Assembly (NCBI GenBank): GCA_900315545.1
Contig: OMZM01000007.1
Coordinates: 1 to 64,000 of the forward strand
Length of the DNA stretch: 64,000 bases
Reading direction: 5' to 3'
Source: an uncultured Prevotella sp.
Lineage (GTDB): Bacteria > Bacteroidota > Bacteroidia > Bacteroidales > Bacteroidaceae
Position numbers and translations under genes: made by a program. This document shows, one piece after another, positions 7,580 through 16,870 of the stretch. The notes under the pieces are model-generated. The model was not told the origin of the DNA, made no database searches, and worked only from the letters and a program-made list of their open reading frames with translations. The number at the start of each line of letters is the position of its first letter. Within the stretch, counting starts at the first letter, position 1.

Positions 7580-9226
7580 TTAAAAAATATATTTTATTAT
7601 GCATCCATCATGTGGTGCTATTGTTAATCTTATAGGACAGTCTGCCTTAATAAGTTCATTTCTCTCCTGATTATTCATTAGGTTGACACCTGTTAATCTC
7701 CTATCTTCTATATGCAGATATTCAAATGCATGCTGAGGAATGTATATATTTGTATCTACAGTTGTATTATCAAAGTTGACAGCTATAAGCAACATCTCGT
7801 TTTCATATTTGCGTATGAATGCAAATTGTTTGTCGTGCAACTGAGGATTGACATACATAAGATCGAAGAATAATCCATTTGTAACAGCTTTTTCCTTTGT
7901 CGCAATTCGTAATATCTGTTCATATTTTTTGTAAAGCTGTCTTGAGGAAAGTGGTAATTTCCGCCTATCGGAAAATCCATATAACAGTGTTTTAAGAATC
8001 CAGTAGTCAAAAATGGTTGTACGTCCATCAAGTCTGCTAAATCCTTCTTTGTCCATTCCACGTTCTCCAAACTCTTGTCCAGCATATATCATTACAGGAT
8101 TATTACGCATCGTAGATATTATAATCATGGCAGGAATTCCTTGTTTCCCGTCAGCAGCAAAAAAATCTGATGCAATGCGTTGCTCGTCGTGGTTCTCAAG
8201 GAAATAAAGCATGTGGTTGTGTATATCATCGACATTTTGCCATTGATGTGTTATTTCTGATGCTTTGCACCAACCAGTCATAACTCCTCTCAAGCAGTCA
8301 TACATGCCAACTTTGTCGTATATCCAGTCAAAACCAGCATCAATGAATTGTCTATATAGATTTGGTTGATATAATTCTCCTATGAATATTATGTTTGGAA
8401 ATTCCTTTTTCAACTTTTCAATAGCCCATTGCCAAAAAGCGACGGGTACCATCTCTGCCATGTCGCAACGCAATCCGTCAATGCCTTTAGAACACCAGAA
8501 ATGCAATATCTCTAACATTCGGAACCATGTAGGTGGAGTAGGGTAAAAGTGTTCGCGTCGCCAGTCGCTGGTCATATAGTCAAAGCCATAGTTCAGTTTA
8601 ATGGTTTCATACCAGTCGTTTTTTGACGGATGTGCAGAAAAGCAATCGTTGCCAGTTGCAAATGCAGGTATTTCCTTATAATCACCTATGTCAAATTTCG
8701 GAGAAAAATGTTCGTTTGGAATATAATAGAAATTATTATTTGGAGAAAAAGCAAGCTGCCTGTTGTCATTTTCTCCCAAGTCTGGTGTTTCTGACGGTTT
8801 ACAGATGGATTTGTATTCTCGTGCTACATGGTTAGGAACAAAGTCTATTATTACTTTCAAACCAGCTTGATGCGTGCGTTCAACAAGCGCCTCAAACTCA
8901 TCCATACGCTTTTCAATGTCTATGGCTAAGTCAGGATCAACGTCATAATAATCGGCTATAGCGTATGGTGAACCTGCCTTCCCTTTTACAATATAGTTGT
9001 GTTGCTTAGGAATATTGAACGCAGTATAGTCAGTTGTTGTTGCGTGGCGTATTATGCCTGTGTACCAAACGTGAGAAAAACCAAGTTGAGAAATTTTGTT
9101 AAGTATTTCACTTGTTATATTACAAAACTTGCCACAACCATTTTCGGCAATCGTCCCATTGCGTTTGTTTTTGAGACAACGATTGCCGAAAAGACGTGGC
9201 AAGAGTTGATATATAACAGGTTTCAT
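7580..9226 (-). CDS. GH13 alpha-amylase family glycosidase, cytoplasmic
   Basis: Predicted alpha-glucan hydrolase of about 548 residues. I chose ATG at 9226 (MKPVIYQLLPRLFGN), 2 bp past the fabD stop; the longer frame to 9304 would be read out of frame inside fabD. The four GH13 regions are present: IIDFVPNHV, the nucleophile region GIDGLRCDMAE, the acid/base region IIFIGELYQ, and LENHDEQRIAS. No signal peptide is visible, so it acts on intracellular glycogen or imported malto-oligosaccharides, not in a PUL-type surface system. No starch-utilisation genes are adjacent. The exact bond specificity is unknown. Confidence 0.88.
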   Translation of the reverse strand: MKPVIYQLLPRLFGNRCLKNKRNGTIAENGCGKFCNITSEILNKISQLGFSHVWYTGIIRHATTTDYTAFNIPKQHNYIVKGKAGSPYAIADYYDVDPDLAIDIEKRMDEFEALVERTHQAGLKVIIDFVPNHVAREYKSICKPSETPDLGENDNRQLAFSPNNNFYYIPNEHFSPKFDIGDYKEIPAFATGNDCFSAHPSKNDWYETIKLNYGFDYMTSDWRREHFYPTPPTWFRMLEILHFWCSKGIDGLRCDMAEMVPVAFWQWAIEKLKKEFPNIIFIGELYQPNLYRQFIDAGFDWIYDKVGMYDCLRGVMTGWCKASEITHQWQNVDDIHNHMLYFLENHDEQRIASDFFAADGKQGIPAMIIISTMRNNPVMIYAGQEFGERGMDKEGFSRLDGRTTIFDYWILKTLLYGFSDRRKLPLSSRQLYKKYEQILRIATKEKAVTNGLFFDLMYVNPQLHDKQFAFIRKYENEMLLIAVNFDNTTVDTNIYIPQHAFEYLHIEDRRLTGVNLMNNQERNELIKADCPIRLTIAPHDGCIIKYIF

Positions 9227-9228
9227 TC

Positions 9229-10116
9229 TTATTCTATTCCATGTGCGGCTACATCCTTGTTGATGCGGCCAATCATGCCTTGCAGTGCTTTGCCTGGTCC
9301 ACATTCTGTAAAGTCGTCAGCACCATCAGCAATCATGTTCTGTACACACTGTGTCCAGCGTACAGAACTCGTAAGCTGAGCAATAAGATTGGCTTTTATG
9401 TCAGCAGGGGCGGTATGTGGCTTGCCGTCAACATTCTGATATACAGGACATTTAGGAGTCTTTATTTCTGTTTTTTCTATTGCTGCCTGCAATTCGTCTT
9501 TGGCTGGTTGCATCAGTGGAGAGTGGAAAGCACCACCCACTTTCAAAGGTAATGCACGCTTTGCACCGGCTTCCTTAATCTTTGCACAAGCTTCGTTGAT
9601 GGCTTCAACATTGCCAGATATAACTAACTGTCCTGGACAGTTATAGTTTGCAGGAACAACGACATATCCGTCGCGATTGATAGACTGGCATATTTCTTCT
9701 ATTTTTTCATCGTCGAGTCCAACGATGGCTGCCATAGTAGAAGGTGTTTTTTCACATGCCTTCTGCATTGCCATTGCACGTGCGTATACAAGTCGCAGAC
9801 CGTCTTCAAAGCTCAATGCGCCAGCAGCAACAAGTGCAGAGAATTCGCCAAGAGAATGTCCGGCAGTCATAGATGGCTTGAAGTCTTCTCCCATACACAT
9901 TGCAGAAATAACACTGTGCAGGAATACAGCAGGCTGTGTAACCTTTGTTTGTTTCAATTCATCATCTGTTCCGGCGAACATAATGTCTGTAATTCGATAT
10001 CCAAGAATATCGTTAGCCTTTTCAAATAACTCTTTTGCTAAAGGATTTGTCTCGTATAGTTCTTTACCCATACCAACAAACTGAGCACCCTGTCCGGGAA
10101 AAACAAATGCTTTCAT
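9229..10116 (-). CDS. fabD: Malonyl-CoA:ACP transacylase
   Basis: 295-residue enzyme that transfers malonyl from CoA to acyl carrier protein, starting type II fatty-acid synthesis. N-terminal FPGQGAQFVGMG and the nucleophile elbow GHSLGEFSAL (active Ser) are diagnostic; the GGAFHSPLM segment provides the catalytic His. Normal length. It is the first gene of a minus-strand string with the GH13, AlaX and comEC genes, driven by a perfect promoter at 10157-10187. The functional link to the downstream genes is not obvious. Confidence 0.95.
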   Translation of the reverse strand: MKAFVFPGQGAQFVGMGKELYETNPLAKELFEKANDILGYRITDIMFAGTDDELKQTKVTQPAVFLHSVISAMCMGEDFKPSMTAGHSLGEFSALVAAGALSFEDGLRLVYARAMAMQKACEKTPSTMAAIVGLDDEKIEEICQSINRDGYVVVPANYNCPGQLVISGNVEAINEACAKIKEAGAKRALPLKVGGAFHSPLMQPAKDELQAAIEKTEIKTPKCPVYQNVDGKPHTAPADIKANLIAQLTSSVRWTQCVQNMIADGADDFTECGPGKALQGMIGRINKDVAAHGIE

Positions 10117-10156
10117 ATTCTATATTTATAATTAATTACAATTTAAAATATCATTG

Positions 10157-10187
10157 CAAAGGTACTAATTAGTATGGAAAAATCAAA
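10157..10187 (-). promoter_or_regulatory. Promoter of the fabD operon
   Basis: Minus-strand TTTG (10184-10187), 19 bp, TACCTTTG (10157-10164): full Bacteroidetes consensus, 40 bp before the fabD ATG. Confidence 0.8.
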
Positions 10188-10299
10188 AAGAAATGTTATA
10201 AAACTATCAAAAGATAATACCATTTCCTGCATTTGTACATGTAACCTGACACATATATGTTATAAATAAAATATTGGTATGCTTATTTTAATAACACAA

Positions 10300-10335
10300 A
10301 AAGAGGATATGTCGTTTATCTGACATATCCTCTTT
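10300..10335 (-). terminator. Terminator of the rpsF-rpsR-rplI operon
   Basis: AAAGAGGATATGTC (10300-10313) and GACATATCCTCTTT (10322-10335) form a 14-bp perfect stem with an 8-nt loop, 20 bp beyond the rplI stop. A nearly identical stem ends the ATP synthase operon at 34011-34046. Confidence 0.8.
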
Positions 10336-10355
10336 CGTATTTGTTTTATGATATT

Positions 10356-10898
10356 TTATTCTTCAGTTGTCTCTTCTGCCTTTGTTTCTGCAGGAGCTTC
10401 TTCTGCTGCAGGAGCTTCAGCTTCTTCTGATTTCTCTTCTGCAACTGGTTCTGGAGCATTTTCTGCTATAACCTTAACAGGAACTTTTACTTCTACTTCT
10501 TTGTGGAAGTGAACAACTGCTTCGTATTCTCCAACTTTCTTTGCATCACGCATAGTGATGATCTTACGATCAACTTCAATGCCCTGCTTTGCAAGTTCTT
10601 CAGCAACTGCAGCTGCGCCAACAGAACCATAGAGCATACCTGTAGAGCTTACTTTTGCAGCAACTACAACTTCTACGCCTTCAAACTTAGCAGCATTCTT
10701 TTCTGCATTTTCTTTCAACACAGCGAGTTTGTGAGCCTGCTGGCGAAGGTTTTCAGCGAGAACTTTCTTTGCAGATGCTGTTGCGATGACAGCCTTGCCA
10801 GTTGGAATGAGGTAATTGCGACCGTAACCGTTTTTCACGTTTACGATTTCATTCTTATAACCTAAACCGATGATATCTTCTTTCAGTATAATTTCCAT
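10356..10898 (-). CDS. rplI: 50S ribosomal protein L9 with acidic C-terminal tail
   Basis: 180 residues. The N-terminal L9 domain (MEIILKEDIIGLGYKNEIVNVKNGYGRNYLIPTG, residues 1-34) binds 23S rRNA. A helix rich in Lys/Ala follows, then the C-terminal domain ending near residue 148. The last 30 or so residues are an Ala/Glu/Pro-rich acidic tail not found in E. coli L9; such tails are common on Bacteroidetes ribosomal proteins. Third gene of the S6-S18-L9 operon, 18 bp behind rpsR. Confidence 0.95.
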   Translation of the reverse strand: MEIILKEDIIGLGYKNEIVNVKNGYGRNYLIPTGKAVIATASAKKVLAENLRQQAHKLAVLKENAEKNAAKFEGVEVVVAAKVSSTGMLYGSVGAAAVAEELAKQGIEVDRKIITMRDAKKVGEYEAVVHFHKEVEVKVPVKVIAENAPEPVAEEKSEEAEAPAAEEAPAETKAEETTEE

Positions 10899-10916
10899 AT
10901 AGTATCCTCCTAAATT

Positions 10917-11183
10917 TTATTTCATCATATCAGTTACATAAGGAAGAAGTGCTATCTGGCGTGCGCGCTTAACAGCCTGTGCAACGCGACGCTGATACTT
11001 CAATGATGTGCCTGTAATGCGACGAGGCAAAATCTTGCCTTGTTCATTGAGGAACTTCTTTAGGAATTCAGGATCCTTATAGTCAATATACTTTATTCCA
11101 CTTTTCTTGAAACGGCAATACTTCTTTTTCTTTGTGTCTACCGAAGGTGGTGTCAAATAACGAATTTCTGTTGCTTCTGCCAT
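10917..11183 (-). CDS. rpsR: 30S ribosomal protein S18
   Basis: 88-residue small-subunit protein that packs against S6 on the platform of the 30S subunit. The C-terminal signature [22 protein letters not shown] and IALLPY is present. It follows rpsF by 3 bp, the usual coupled arrangement for proteins made in equal amounts. Confidence 0.97.
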   Translation of the reverse strand: MAEATEIRYLTPPSVDTKKKKYCRFKKSGIKYIDYKDPEFLKKFLNEQGKILPRRITGTSLKYQRRVAQAVKRARQIALLPYVTDMMK

Positions 11184-11186
11184 GAT

Positions 11187-11531
11187 TTAAGCCTCCTCTT
11201 TTTTACCTAATTTGTTACGTCTTTTTTCTGCATACTGTGCTGCATACTTGTCGAGCTTCACAGTCATAAAGCGGATTACTTTCTCGTCGCGGCGGAAGCC
11301 TGTTTCGAGAGTTTTGATTACTGTTGGCTCAGCCTTGAACTCAACGAGACAATAGAAGCCTGTTGATTTCTTTTCAATTGGATAAGCCATTTTTTTCAAT
11401 CCCCAAGCCTCTTCATTCAAAATCTCTGCACCGTTGTCGGTAAGGATGTTCTTGAATTTAGCGACCGTTTCCTTCATCTGTTCATCAGACAAAACGGGAG
11501 TTAAAATGAAAACGGTTTCGTATTGATTCAT
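11187..11531 (-). CDS. rpsF: 30S ribosomal protein S6
   Basis: 114 residues from ATG at 11531 ([18 protein letters not shown]). A longer frame to 11603 runs through the tRNA gene and is not real. The S6 fold is supported by the [22 protein letters not shown] segment (over residues 46-67) and a basic C-terminus. It binds S18 and 16S rRNA. There is no terminator in the 36 bp between the tRNA-Thr gene and the start, so the two probably share a transcript. Confidence 0.95.
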   Translation of the reverse strand: MNQYETVFILTPVLSDEQMKETVAKFKNILTDNGAEILNEEAWGLKKMAYPIEKKSTGFYCLVEFKAEPTVIKTLETGFRRDEKVIRFMTVKLDKYAAQYAEKRRNKLGKKEEA

Positions 11532-11567
11532 ACTTTTAAAAATTAATTTAATAATAAAAAATAAATG

Positions 11568-11640
<73 letters not shown>

Positions 11641-11666
11641 TTGGAGTCATTTCTTCTATCGGGGTG

Positions 11667-11674
11667 CAAAGGTA
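11667..11674 (-). promoter_or_regulatory. -7 box for tRNA-Thr and the ribosomal protein operon
   Basis: Minus-strand TACCTTTG, 26 bp before the tRNA 5' end; no TTTG at the expected -33. It is the only promoter-like signal I see ahead of tRNA-Thr-rpsF-rpsR-rplI. Confidence 0.6.
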
Positions 11675-11809
11675 GTAATTTTATATTAATTAAGAGAAGC
11701 ATTATGCTAAAATCTTCTTTTATGACATATTTTTTAACATAATGCTCCTAATTTATGTGTTAAAAACAATACTTTAAACTGTTTTTATGTAAAATATTGG
11801 TTGATTTTC

Positions 11810-12877
11810 TTATTTCAAAGGGTTCCAACCTTGTGCTTTTAGTTCAAATTCCTGCGAGTCGCGACTGACAAGAATACATCCAAATTCAGGCTTTGTTATG
11901 TGTCCTATGATATGTATGTCTGGCGACAACTCTTTCAGTTTGTCGTGGTCGCCAATAGGTGCAGTGAACAGTAGCTCATAGTCTTCGCCACCATTAAGTG
12001 CACATGTAGTAACGTTCATGTTCAGTTCTTCTGCCATAACGGCAGTCTGGTAGTCGATAGGTATGTTCTTTTCAAATATTCTGCATCCACAATTACTTTG
12101 TTTTGCAATGTGTAACAGTTCGCTGCTCAGTCCGTCGCTAATATCCATCATGGAGGTAGGGTGAATATTCAACTGTCTCAGTTTCTGTAATATATCGCCG
12201 CGTGCCTCTGGTTGTAATTGCCTTTGAATAAGATATTCCTTGCCTGCGAAATCTGGTTGAAAGTCTTTCAGTGCCTCAAGTGCTGCATTGTTCTTTTTCT
12301 TTCTTGCTTCGTCCACTTGTTGATAGTAAACTGTTTTTTCACGTTCCAAAAGTTGAAGACCCATATATGCCGCCCCCAAATCTCCGCTGACACAAATAAG
12401 ATCGTTTTCCTTTGCACCGTTGCGATAGATTATGTCGTCGTTTTCAGCCTCTCCTATACATGTTATGCTAATGGCAAGTCCTGTGTAAGAAGATGTGGTG
12501 TCGCCTCCAACAACGTCAATTGACCATTTGTCGCATGCAAGATGAAGACCTTGATAGAAAGCATCAAGATCTTCAACTTTAAATCTTTTGCTCAGTGCAA
12601 TGCTTACCAACATTTGTCTTGGTTGTCCGTTCATGGCAAATATGTCGCTTATATTTACCATAGCCGATTTATATCCGAGATGCATCAGGTCGATATATGT
12701 GAGGTCGAAGTGTACACCTTCCATCAGCATGTCGGTTGTAACGAGTACTTTTTTATCTGGATAACTAAGTACGGTGCAGTCGTCGCCTACGCCGTATAAT
12801 GTTGATGTGTTTTTTGACGGATGGTCTTTCGTAAGTCTTTCTATCAGTCCAAATTCGCCAAGTTCAGCTATATCCAT
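11810..12877 (-). CDS. thiL: Thiamine-monophosphate kinase
   Basis: 355-residue cytoplasmic kinase converting thiamine phosphate to the cofactor thiamine pyrophosphate. N-terminal GEFGLIERL and GVGDDCTVL (ATP/Mg Asp residues), VTTDMLMEGVHFD, and the central VVGGDTTSS and ISVSGD-like ICVSGDLGAAYMGL motifs are all of the ThiL/PurM fold. It is last in the sppA-lpxK-pnp-thiL string, 5 bp behind pnp. No other thiamine genes are near. A loose hairpin (AGCATTATG 11699-11707 with CATAATGCT 11738-11746) follows. Confidence 0.93.
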   Translation of the reverse strand: MDIAELGEFGLIERLTKDHPSKNTSTLYGVGDDCTVLSYPDKKVLVTTDMLMEGVHFDLTYIDLMHLGYKSAMVNISDIFAMNGQPRQMLVSIALSKRFKVEDLDAFYQGLHLACDKWSIDVVGGDTTSSYTGLAISITCIGEAENDDIIYRNGAKENDLICVSGDLGAAYMGLQLLEREKTVYYQQVDEARKKKNNAALEALKDFQPDFAGKEYLIQRQLQPEARGDILQKLRQLNIHPTSMMDISDGLSSELLHIAKQSNCGCRIFEKNIPIDYQTAVMAEELNMNVTTCALNGGEDYELLFTAPIGDHDKLKELSPDIHIIGHITKPEFGCILVSRDSQEFELKAQGWNPLK

Positions 12878-12882
12878 AGTTG

Positions 12883-13692
12883 TTACGATTGCTTTATCAT
12901 TTCACGAATCAGTTCCGTCATGAGTGGCTGAGCCTTGTTTGCAGCTATTTGCACTTCCTCGTGGCTCACGGCAACAGGTACTTCAAATCCACCTAAGTCT
13001 GTAATGACTGACAGACCGAATATTCTTATGCCACAGTGATGTGCGACAATAACTTCGGGTACTGTACTCATACCTATTGCATCTGCACCTAATTTGCGAT
13101 ACATCTTGTATTCTGCAGGTGTCTCGAATGTTGGTCCTTGTACGCCCACGTATACTCCATGTACAACCCTAATGCCTTTTTCCTTAGCTATTTTGTCTGC
13201 TCTTGCAATCAGTTGTGGGTCGTATGTTTCATGCATATCAGGAAATCTTGGACCAGTAGGGAAGTTCTTTCCACGTAATGGATGCTCTGGGAAATTATTA
13301 ATATGGTCGGTTATAATCATTAAATCGCCAATTTTAAAGTTCTCATTCATTCCTCCAGAAGCATTTGAAACGTAAAGTGTTTTGATGCCCAGTTCATACA
13401 TGATGCGTACGGGGAACGTTACTTCGTACATAGAGTAGCCCTCATAGTAGTGGAAGCGACCTTGCATTGCAAGTATGTCAACGTTTCCGAGTTTACCAAA
13501 TATCATTTTGCCGGCGTGTCCTTCTACCGTTGATACAGGGAAATTTGGTATTTCGTCGTATGGGAATTCGTATTTGTCAGTTATTTCTGAAGCTAATTGT
13601 CCGAGTCCTGTTCCCAGAATTATTGCTGTTTTTGGGCTTGTGGTCATCCTTTGTTTTAGCCAGGATGCTGTTTCTTGAATTTTTTTGTACAT
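12883..13692 (-). CDS. Purine-nucleoside phosphorylase
   Basis: 269-residue enzyme that splits purine nucleosides with phosphate for base salvage. The family-2 (trimeric, PunA-type) pattern is clear: ILGTGLGQLA phosphate loop near residue 25, GHAGKMIFGKLG, YVSNASGGMN, and the purine-site segment VQGPTFETPAEYKMYRKLGADAIGMSTVPEVIVA. The start at 13692 lies inside the 3' end of lpxK (116-bp overlap); the N-terminal helix it adds is normal for the family, so the overlap appears real. Confidence 0.94.
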   Translation of the reverse strand: MYKKIQETASWLKQRMTTSPKTAIILGTGLGQLASEITDKYEFPYDEIPNFPVSTVEGHAGKMIFGKLGNVDILAMQGRFHYYEGYSMYEVTFPVRIMYELGIKTLYVSNASGGMNENFKIGDLMIITDHINNFPEHPLRGKNFPTGPRFPDMHETYDPQLIARADKIAKEKGIRVVHGVYVGVQGPTFETPAEYKMYRKLGADAIGMSTVPEVIVAHHCGIRIFGLSVITDLGGFEVPVAVSHEEVQIAANKAQPLMTELIREMIKQS

Positions 13693-14749
13693 AGCTAATT
13701 ATTTTTTGATTGAATATTTCTTCTTGTCCCAGTTGAATTTCTATTTCTATTGGAAGCATAAACATGTTTTGCTTGACTTCTTCTGAAAATCCATCCTTAT
13801 TTATCAGTCGTGTCATGTCCTTTTCTGTCGTAACTATAATCTTTGGCGAAGGCATCGAAGAATACTTCTCGTTTATCTTTACGATGTCTTTATGTGAAAA
13901 CTGATGATGGTCTCTGAAAGTTAGCGGTACAATCTCCTTTGCGTATGGTTTCAGGTCTATAACCATCTGCTTTGGCGAAGCTATGCCTGTCAGCAAAAGT
14001 ACATTTACTTCTTTATTCAGACTATCAAGAGTTTGTTCGTCTCCTGAGTAAACGGGTATCAGCTTTCCGTATTTCAGTGTACTGAACAGCAGGGTCTGAT
14101 ATGGATATAGGTTCATGGCTCTTGTTATGACTCTGTAGTCCATAGGTTTCAGTTCTGTCGGACATTTCGTTATTATTACCATGTCTGCCCTGACTGTGCT
14201 TTCCTTTGGTTCGCGCAGTCGTCCGGCAGGCAACAGTTTGTCATACAGCAAAAGGCGATGATAGTCCACAAGCAATATGTTTATTCCAGGCTTTACATAT
14301 CGGTGCTGGTAGGCATCGTCAAGAATAATAACGTCTATGTCCTTTGCTGTCGTGTTGTTTGTGAGAAGTTCTATTCCTTCCTGTCTGTTCTTGTCAACAG
14401 CAATGTCGATGTCGGGAAACTTCTTTTTCATTTGATAAGGCTCGTCGCCTATTTCTTCAACAGTTGAGTTCATGTCTGCAAGTACAAACCCCTTGCTTTT
14501 CCGTTTATAGCCACGACTCAATACGGCAACTTTAACTTTATCTTTCAGCAGGCGTATGAGGTATTCGACGTGTGGTGTCTTGCCGGCACCGCCAACAGTA
14601 ATGTTTCCAACTGCTATGACGGGGATTTTGTAGTCTTTGCTTTTCAGAATACCAATGTCAAAGAGTTGGTTTCTGAACCAAACGACCAGCCCATATATCC
14701 AACTAAATGGCAACAGCCACTTATTTATTTTTATAAAGTCGCCTTCCAT
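13577..14749 (-). CDS. lpxK: Tetraacyldisaccharide 4'-kinase
   Basis: 390-residue inner-membrane-associated kinase that phosphorylates the lipid A precursor at the 4' position. N-terminal hydrophobic anchor, then the Walker A VGNITVGGAGKTPHVEYL (about 47-64), the RGYKRKSKGF segment and the DDAYQHR motif. The last 38 or so residues (after IISYVQKNSRNS) are Lys/Asn/Arg-rich and are read from DNA that also encodes the start of pnp in another frame. The protein is therefore slightly longer than typical. It lies 47 bp behind sppA. Confidence 0.93.
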   Translation of the reverse strand: MEGDFIKINKWLLPFSWIYGLVVWFRNQLFDIGILKSKDYKIPVIAVGNITVGGAGKTPHVEYLIRLLKDKVKVAVLSRGYKRKSKGFVLADMNSTVEEIGDEPYQMKKKFPDIDIAVDKNRQEGIELLTNNTTAKDIDVIILDDAYQHRYVKPGINILLVDYHRLLLYDKLLPAGRLREPKESTVRADMVIITKCPTELKPMDYRVITRAMNLYPYQTLLFSTLKYGKLIPVYSGDEQTLDSLNKEVNVLLLTGIASPKQMVIDLKPYAKEIVPLTFRDHHQFSHKDIVKINEKYSSMPSPKIIVTTEKDMTRLINKDGFSEEVKQNMFMLPIEIEIQLGQEEIFNQKIISYVQKNSRNSILAKTKDDHKPKNSNNSGNRTRTISFRNN

Positions 14750-14796
14750 GTTGTATAGTTACGTTATTAGTTCTGTTTTATATATGTCGATACAGG

Positions 14797-16569
14797 CTAC
14801 TGTATATTAATATAATAAGGTATACGTGCCTGTATGGCATTATGGTGCTTTATGTTTCTAAGCAACATCAGTGGCTGATACAGTTCTCCAAATGTTTCAG
14901 AAAGCTGTTCGTCAAGATAGCTGTTTGTTGATATTGTAGTCGAGAGTTGGTCAAACAATGACAGTGGGGCAGGGTAGCTGTTAGTCTTGTATTCTTTCAG
15001 CTTAGCCAGTTGTGCAGCTTTCTCCACTGCCTCATTCAGACCTCCGAGCTGGTCGACAAGTTTTATTTTCAGTGCATCTTTTCCAAGCCAAACGTGTCCC
15101 TGTGCGATTTTCTCTACTTCGTCTATGCTCATTTTCCTTCCGTCGGCTACACGCTTGCGGAAGAGTTCATATCCTCGCTGTATATATGCTTCGAGATATT
15201 TCATTTCCTCGTCGTTGAAAGGACGCGCCATTGTGCCAAATCCGCTGTTCTTGTTTGTTTTGATTTCATCGAACGTTACTCCAAGTTTGTCTTTCAGCAA
15301 GCCGCTGACGTCTGGAAACATTCCGAAGATACCGATGCTGCCGGTTATTGTTGTAGGCTCAGCAACAATCCAGTTGGAGTTGCAACTCATGTAGTAGCCG
15401 CCGGAAGCTGCCAGTCCGCCCATCGAAACGACAACAGGTTTCTTGGCTTTCAGCAGTTCGATATAGTGCCATATCTGTTCTGATGCGTATGCGCTTCCGC
15501 CACCAGAGTTTATTCTGATGACAACAGCTTTCACATCGTCGTCTTCCATCAGTCGTTCCAAGTCTTTGCAAACCACTTGTGCGTCTATGACATGGCTCTG
15601 GCTCAGCATTCCCTGTGTACCTCCGTCAACGATGTCGCCGTAAGCGTAGTAGACTGCAATTTCCTCACCTTTCTTGCGCTTTCCTTTTACGTTCTGCATG
15701 TCGTCGACGGTGAGTTGTCTGATATTTTCGTCTTCGTCAAGTTCCATAAGTTTCTTTACTTCGGCTTTCATGCCGTCAGCATATCTTAGTCCGTCAGCCA
15801 GTTTCATTTTCAGATATTCCTCTGCCGGCATGAAAGCACACATGTCATCGGCATATTTGTTGAGGTCGCTGATACTGATTTTTCTTGATTGTGCCACGTC
15901 GCTGACAATTTGTTCCCATGCTCCGTTGAGAATCTGTGTCATCTGTTCGCGGTTTGGCTCGCTCATTTTGTCGGCAGTGAATGTCTCAGGTGCGCTTTTA
16001 TATGTTCCTACTTTTGCCAGCTGCATCTTGACGCCAAACTTCTCCATGAGGTTTTTCAGGTAGTATGGTTGTGCTGACAGTCCGTGCCAGTCTATCATTC
16101 CCGAAGGGTTGATGTATATTTTGTCGGCTACAGAAGCAATATAGTATGTTGCCTGCGTGTATGAGTCGCCGTATGCAACAATCCATTTTCCTGATTTTTT
16201 GAAGTCAACAAGGGCTTTCCTAACAGCCTGCATCGATGCGTATGAGTCAGCAGAAAACATGCCAGACTCTATGTAGATTCCTTTTATCTTGTCGTTGTCC
16301 TTAGCCTTGCTGATGGCATTCAGCATGTTGTCAAGTCCTATTGTAAAATTGCTGTTGCCCTGTATTTGGTCAATTATGTTGTTGTCGCTTCTTTCCGTCA
16401 TGCTTCCTGACAGATTTATCACAAGCACGGAGTTGTCGCTGACCTTCTTGGTAGACTCTGTTGAGGCAACCATGCCTACAATACTCATTATGCTGATTAT
16501 TGCCATGAGCGACATAAACAATATTATGCCAACAACGGTGGCACCCGTCATCTTAAAAAATTCTTTCAT
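14797..16569 (-). CDS. sppA: Signal peptide peptidase SppA, 67K type
   Basis: 590-residue inner-membrane serine protease that degrades released signal peptides. One N-terminal membrane anchor (about residues 7-35), then two tandem ClpP-like domains as in E. coli SppA. The general-base Lys is in the first domain (YYIASVADKIYINPSG) and the nucleophile Ser in the second (SMGGLAASGGYYMSC). First gene of the sppA-lpxK-pnp-thiL string, preceded by a TATCTTTG box at 16615-16622. Confidence 0.94.
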   Translation of the reverse strand: MKEFFKMTGATVVGIILFMSLMAIISIMSIVGMVASTESTKKVSDNSVLVINLSGSMTERSDNNIIDQIQGNSNFTIGLDNMLNAISKAKDNDKIKGIYIESGMFSADSYASMQAVRKALVDFKKSGKWIVAYGDSYTQATYYIASVADKIYINPSGMIDWHGLSAQPYYLKNLMEKFGVKMQLAKVGTYKSAPETFTADKMSEPNREQMTQILNGAWEQIVSDVAQSRKISISDLNKYADDMCAFMPAEEYLKMKLADGLRYADGMKAEVKKLMELDEDENIRQLTVDDMQNVKGKRKKGEEIAVYYAYGDIVDGGTQGMLSQSHVIDAQVVCKDLERLMEDDDVKAVVIRINSGGGSAYASEQIWHYIELLKAKKPVVVSMGGLAASGGYYMSCNSNWIVAEPTTITGSIGIFGMFPDVSGLLKDKLGVTFDEIKTNKNSGFGTMARPFNDEEMKYLEAYIQRGYELFRKRVADGRKMSIDEVEKIAQGHVWLGKDALKIKLVDQLGGLNEAVEKAAQLAKLKEYKTNSYPAPLSLFDQLSTTISTNSYLDEQLSETFGELYQPLMLLRNIKHHNAIQARIPYYINIQ

Positions 16570-16614
16570 ACAGTGTTTAAGTTTTAATTTATAGTTTCAA
16601 ATATAATAATTATG

Positions 16615-16622
16615 CAAAGATA
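16615..16622 (-). promoter_or_regulatory. -7 box of the sppA-lpxK-pnp-thiL operon
   Basis: Minus-strand TATCTTTG, 45 bp upstream of the sppA ATG. There is no TTTG at 19 bp, so the match is partial. Confidence 0.55.
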
Positions 16623-16870
16623 AACATTTTATTTTAATTATGTAGCATAATTGTGAGTAAAAATAAGTTTGTATGCAAAAAGTTTATCATAATTTTAATA
16701 AAAGAAAGACAAGACGTAATAGAATTATGTAGTTCATGATTTGTGCAGACCAATAAAAACAAGCAGACAACACCAGCGAGTTTTAGTGATATTTTCAGTC
16801 TGAAGATGATGCTGGCAATGAATAACGTAAGAAAATGAGAAGCATATTAACTATAAGCCTGCTAATTCTA
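16623..16870. other. A/T-rich gap between sppA and the restriction gene
   Basis: No gene or convincing terminator here. The only structure is an 11-bp perfect inverted repeat, TAATAGAATTA at 16717-16727 and TAATTCTATTA at 16863-16873, the second copy overlapping the stop codon of res. It may mark an edge of the restriction-modification insertion, but could be chance in A/T-rich DNA. Confidence 0.4.

Noticed and set aside
14797-15394. ORFs on the plus strand across sppA (for example 14987-15394)
   Set aside because: Shadows of the SppA reading frame, which is complete with catalytic Lys and Ser.
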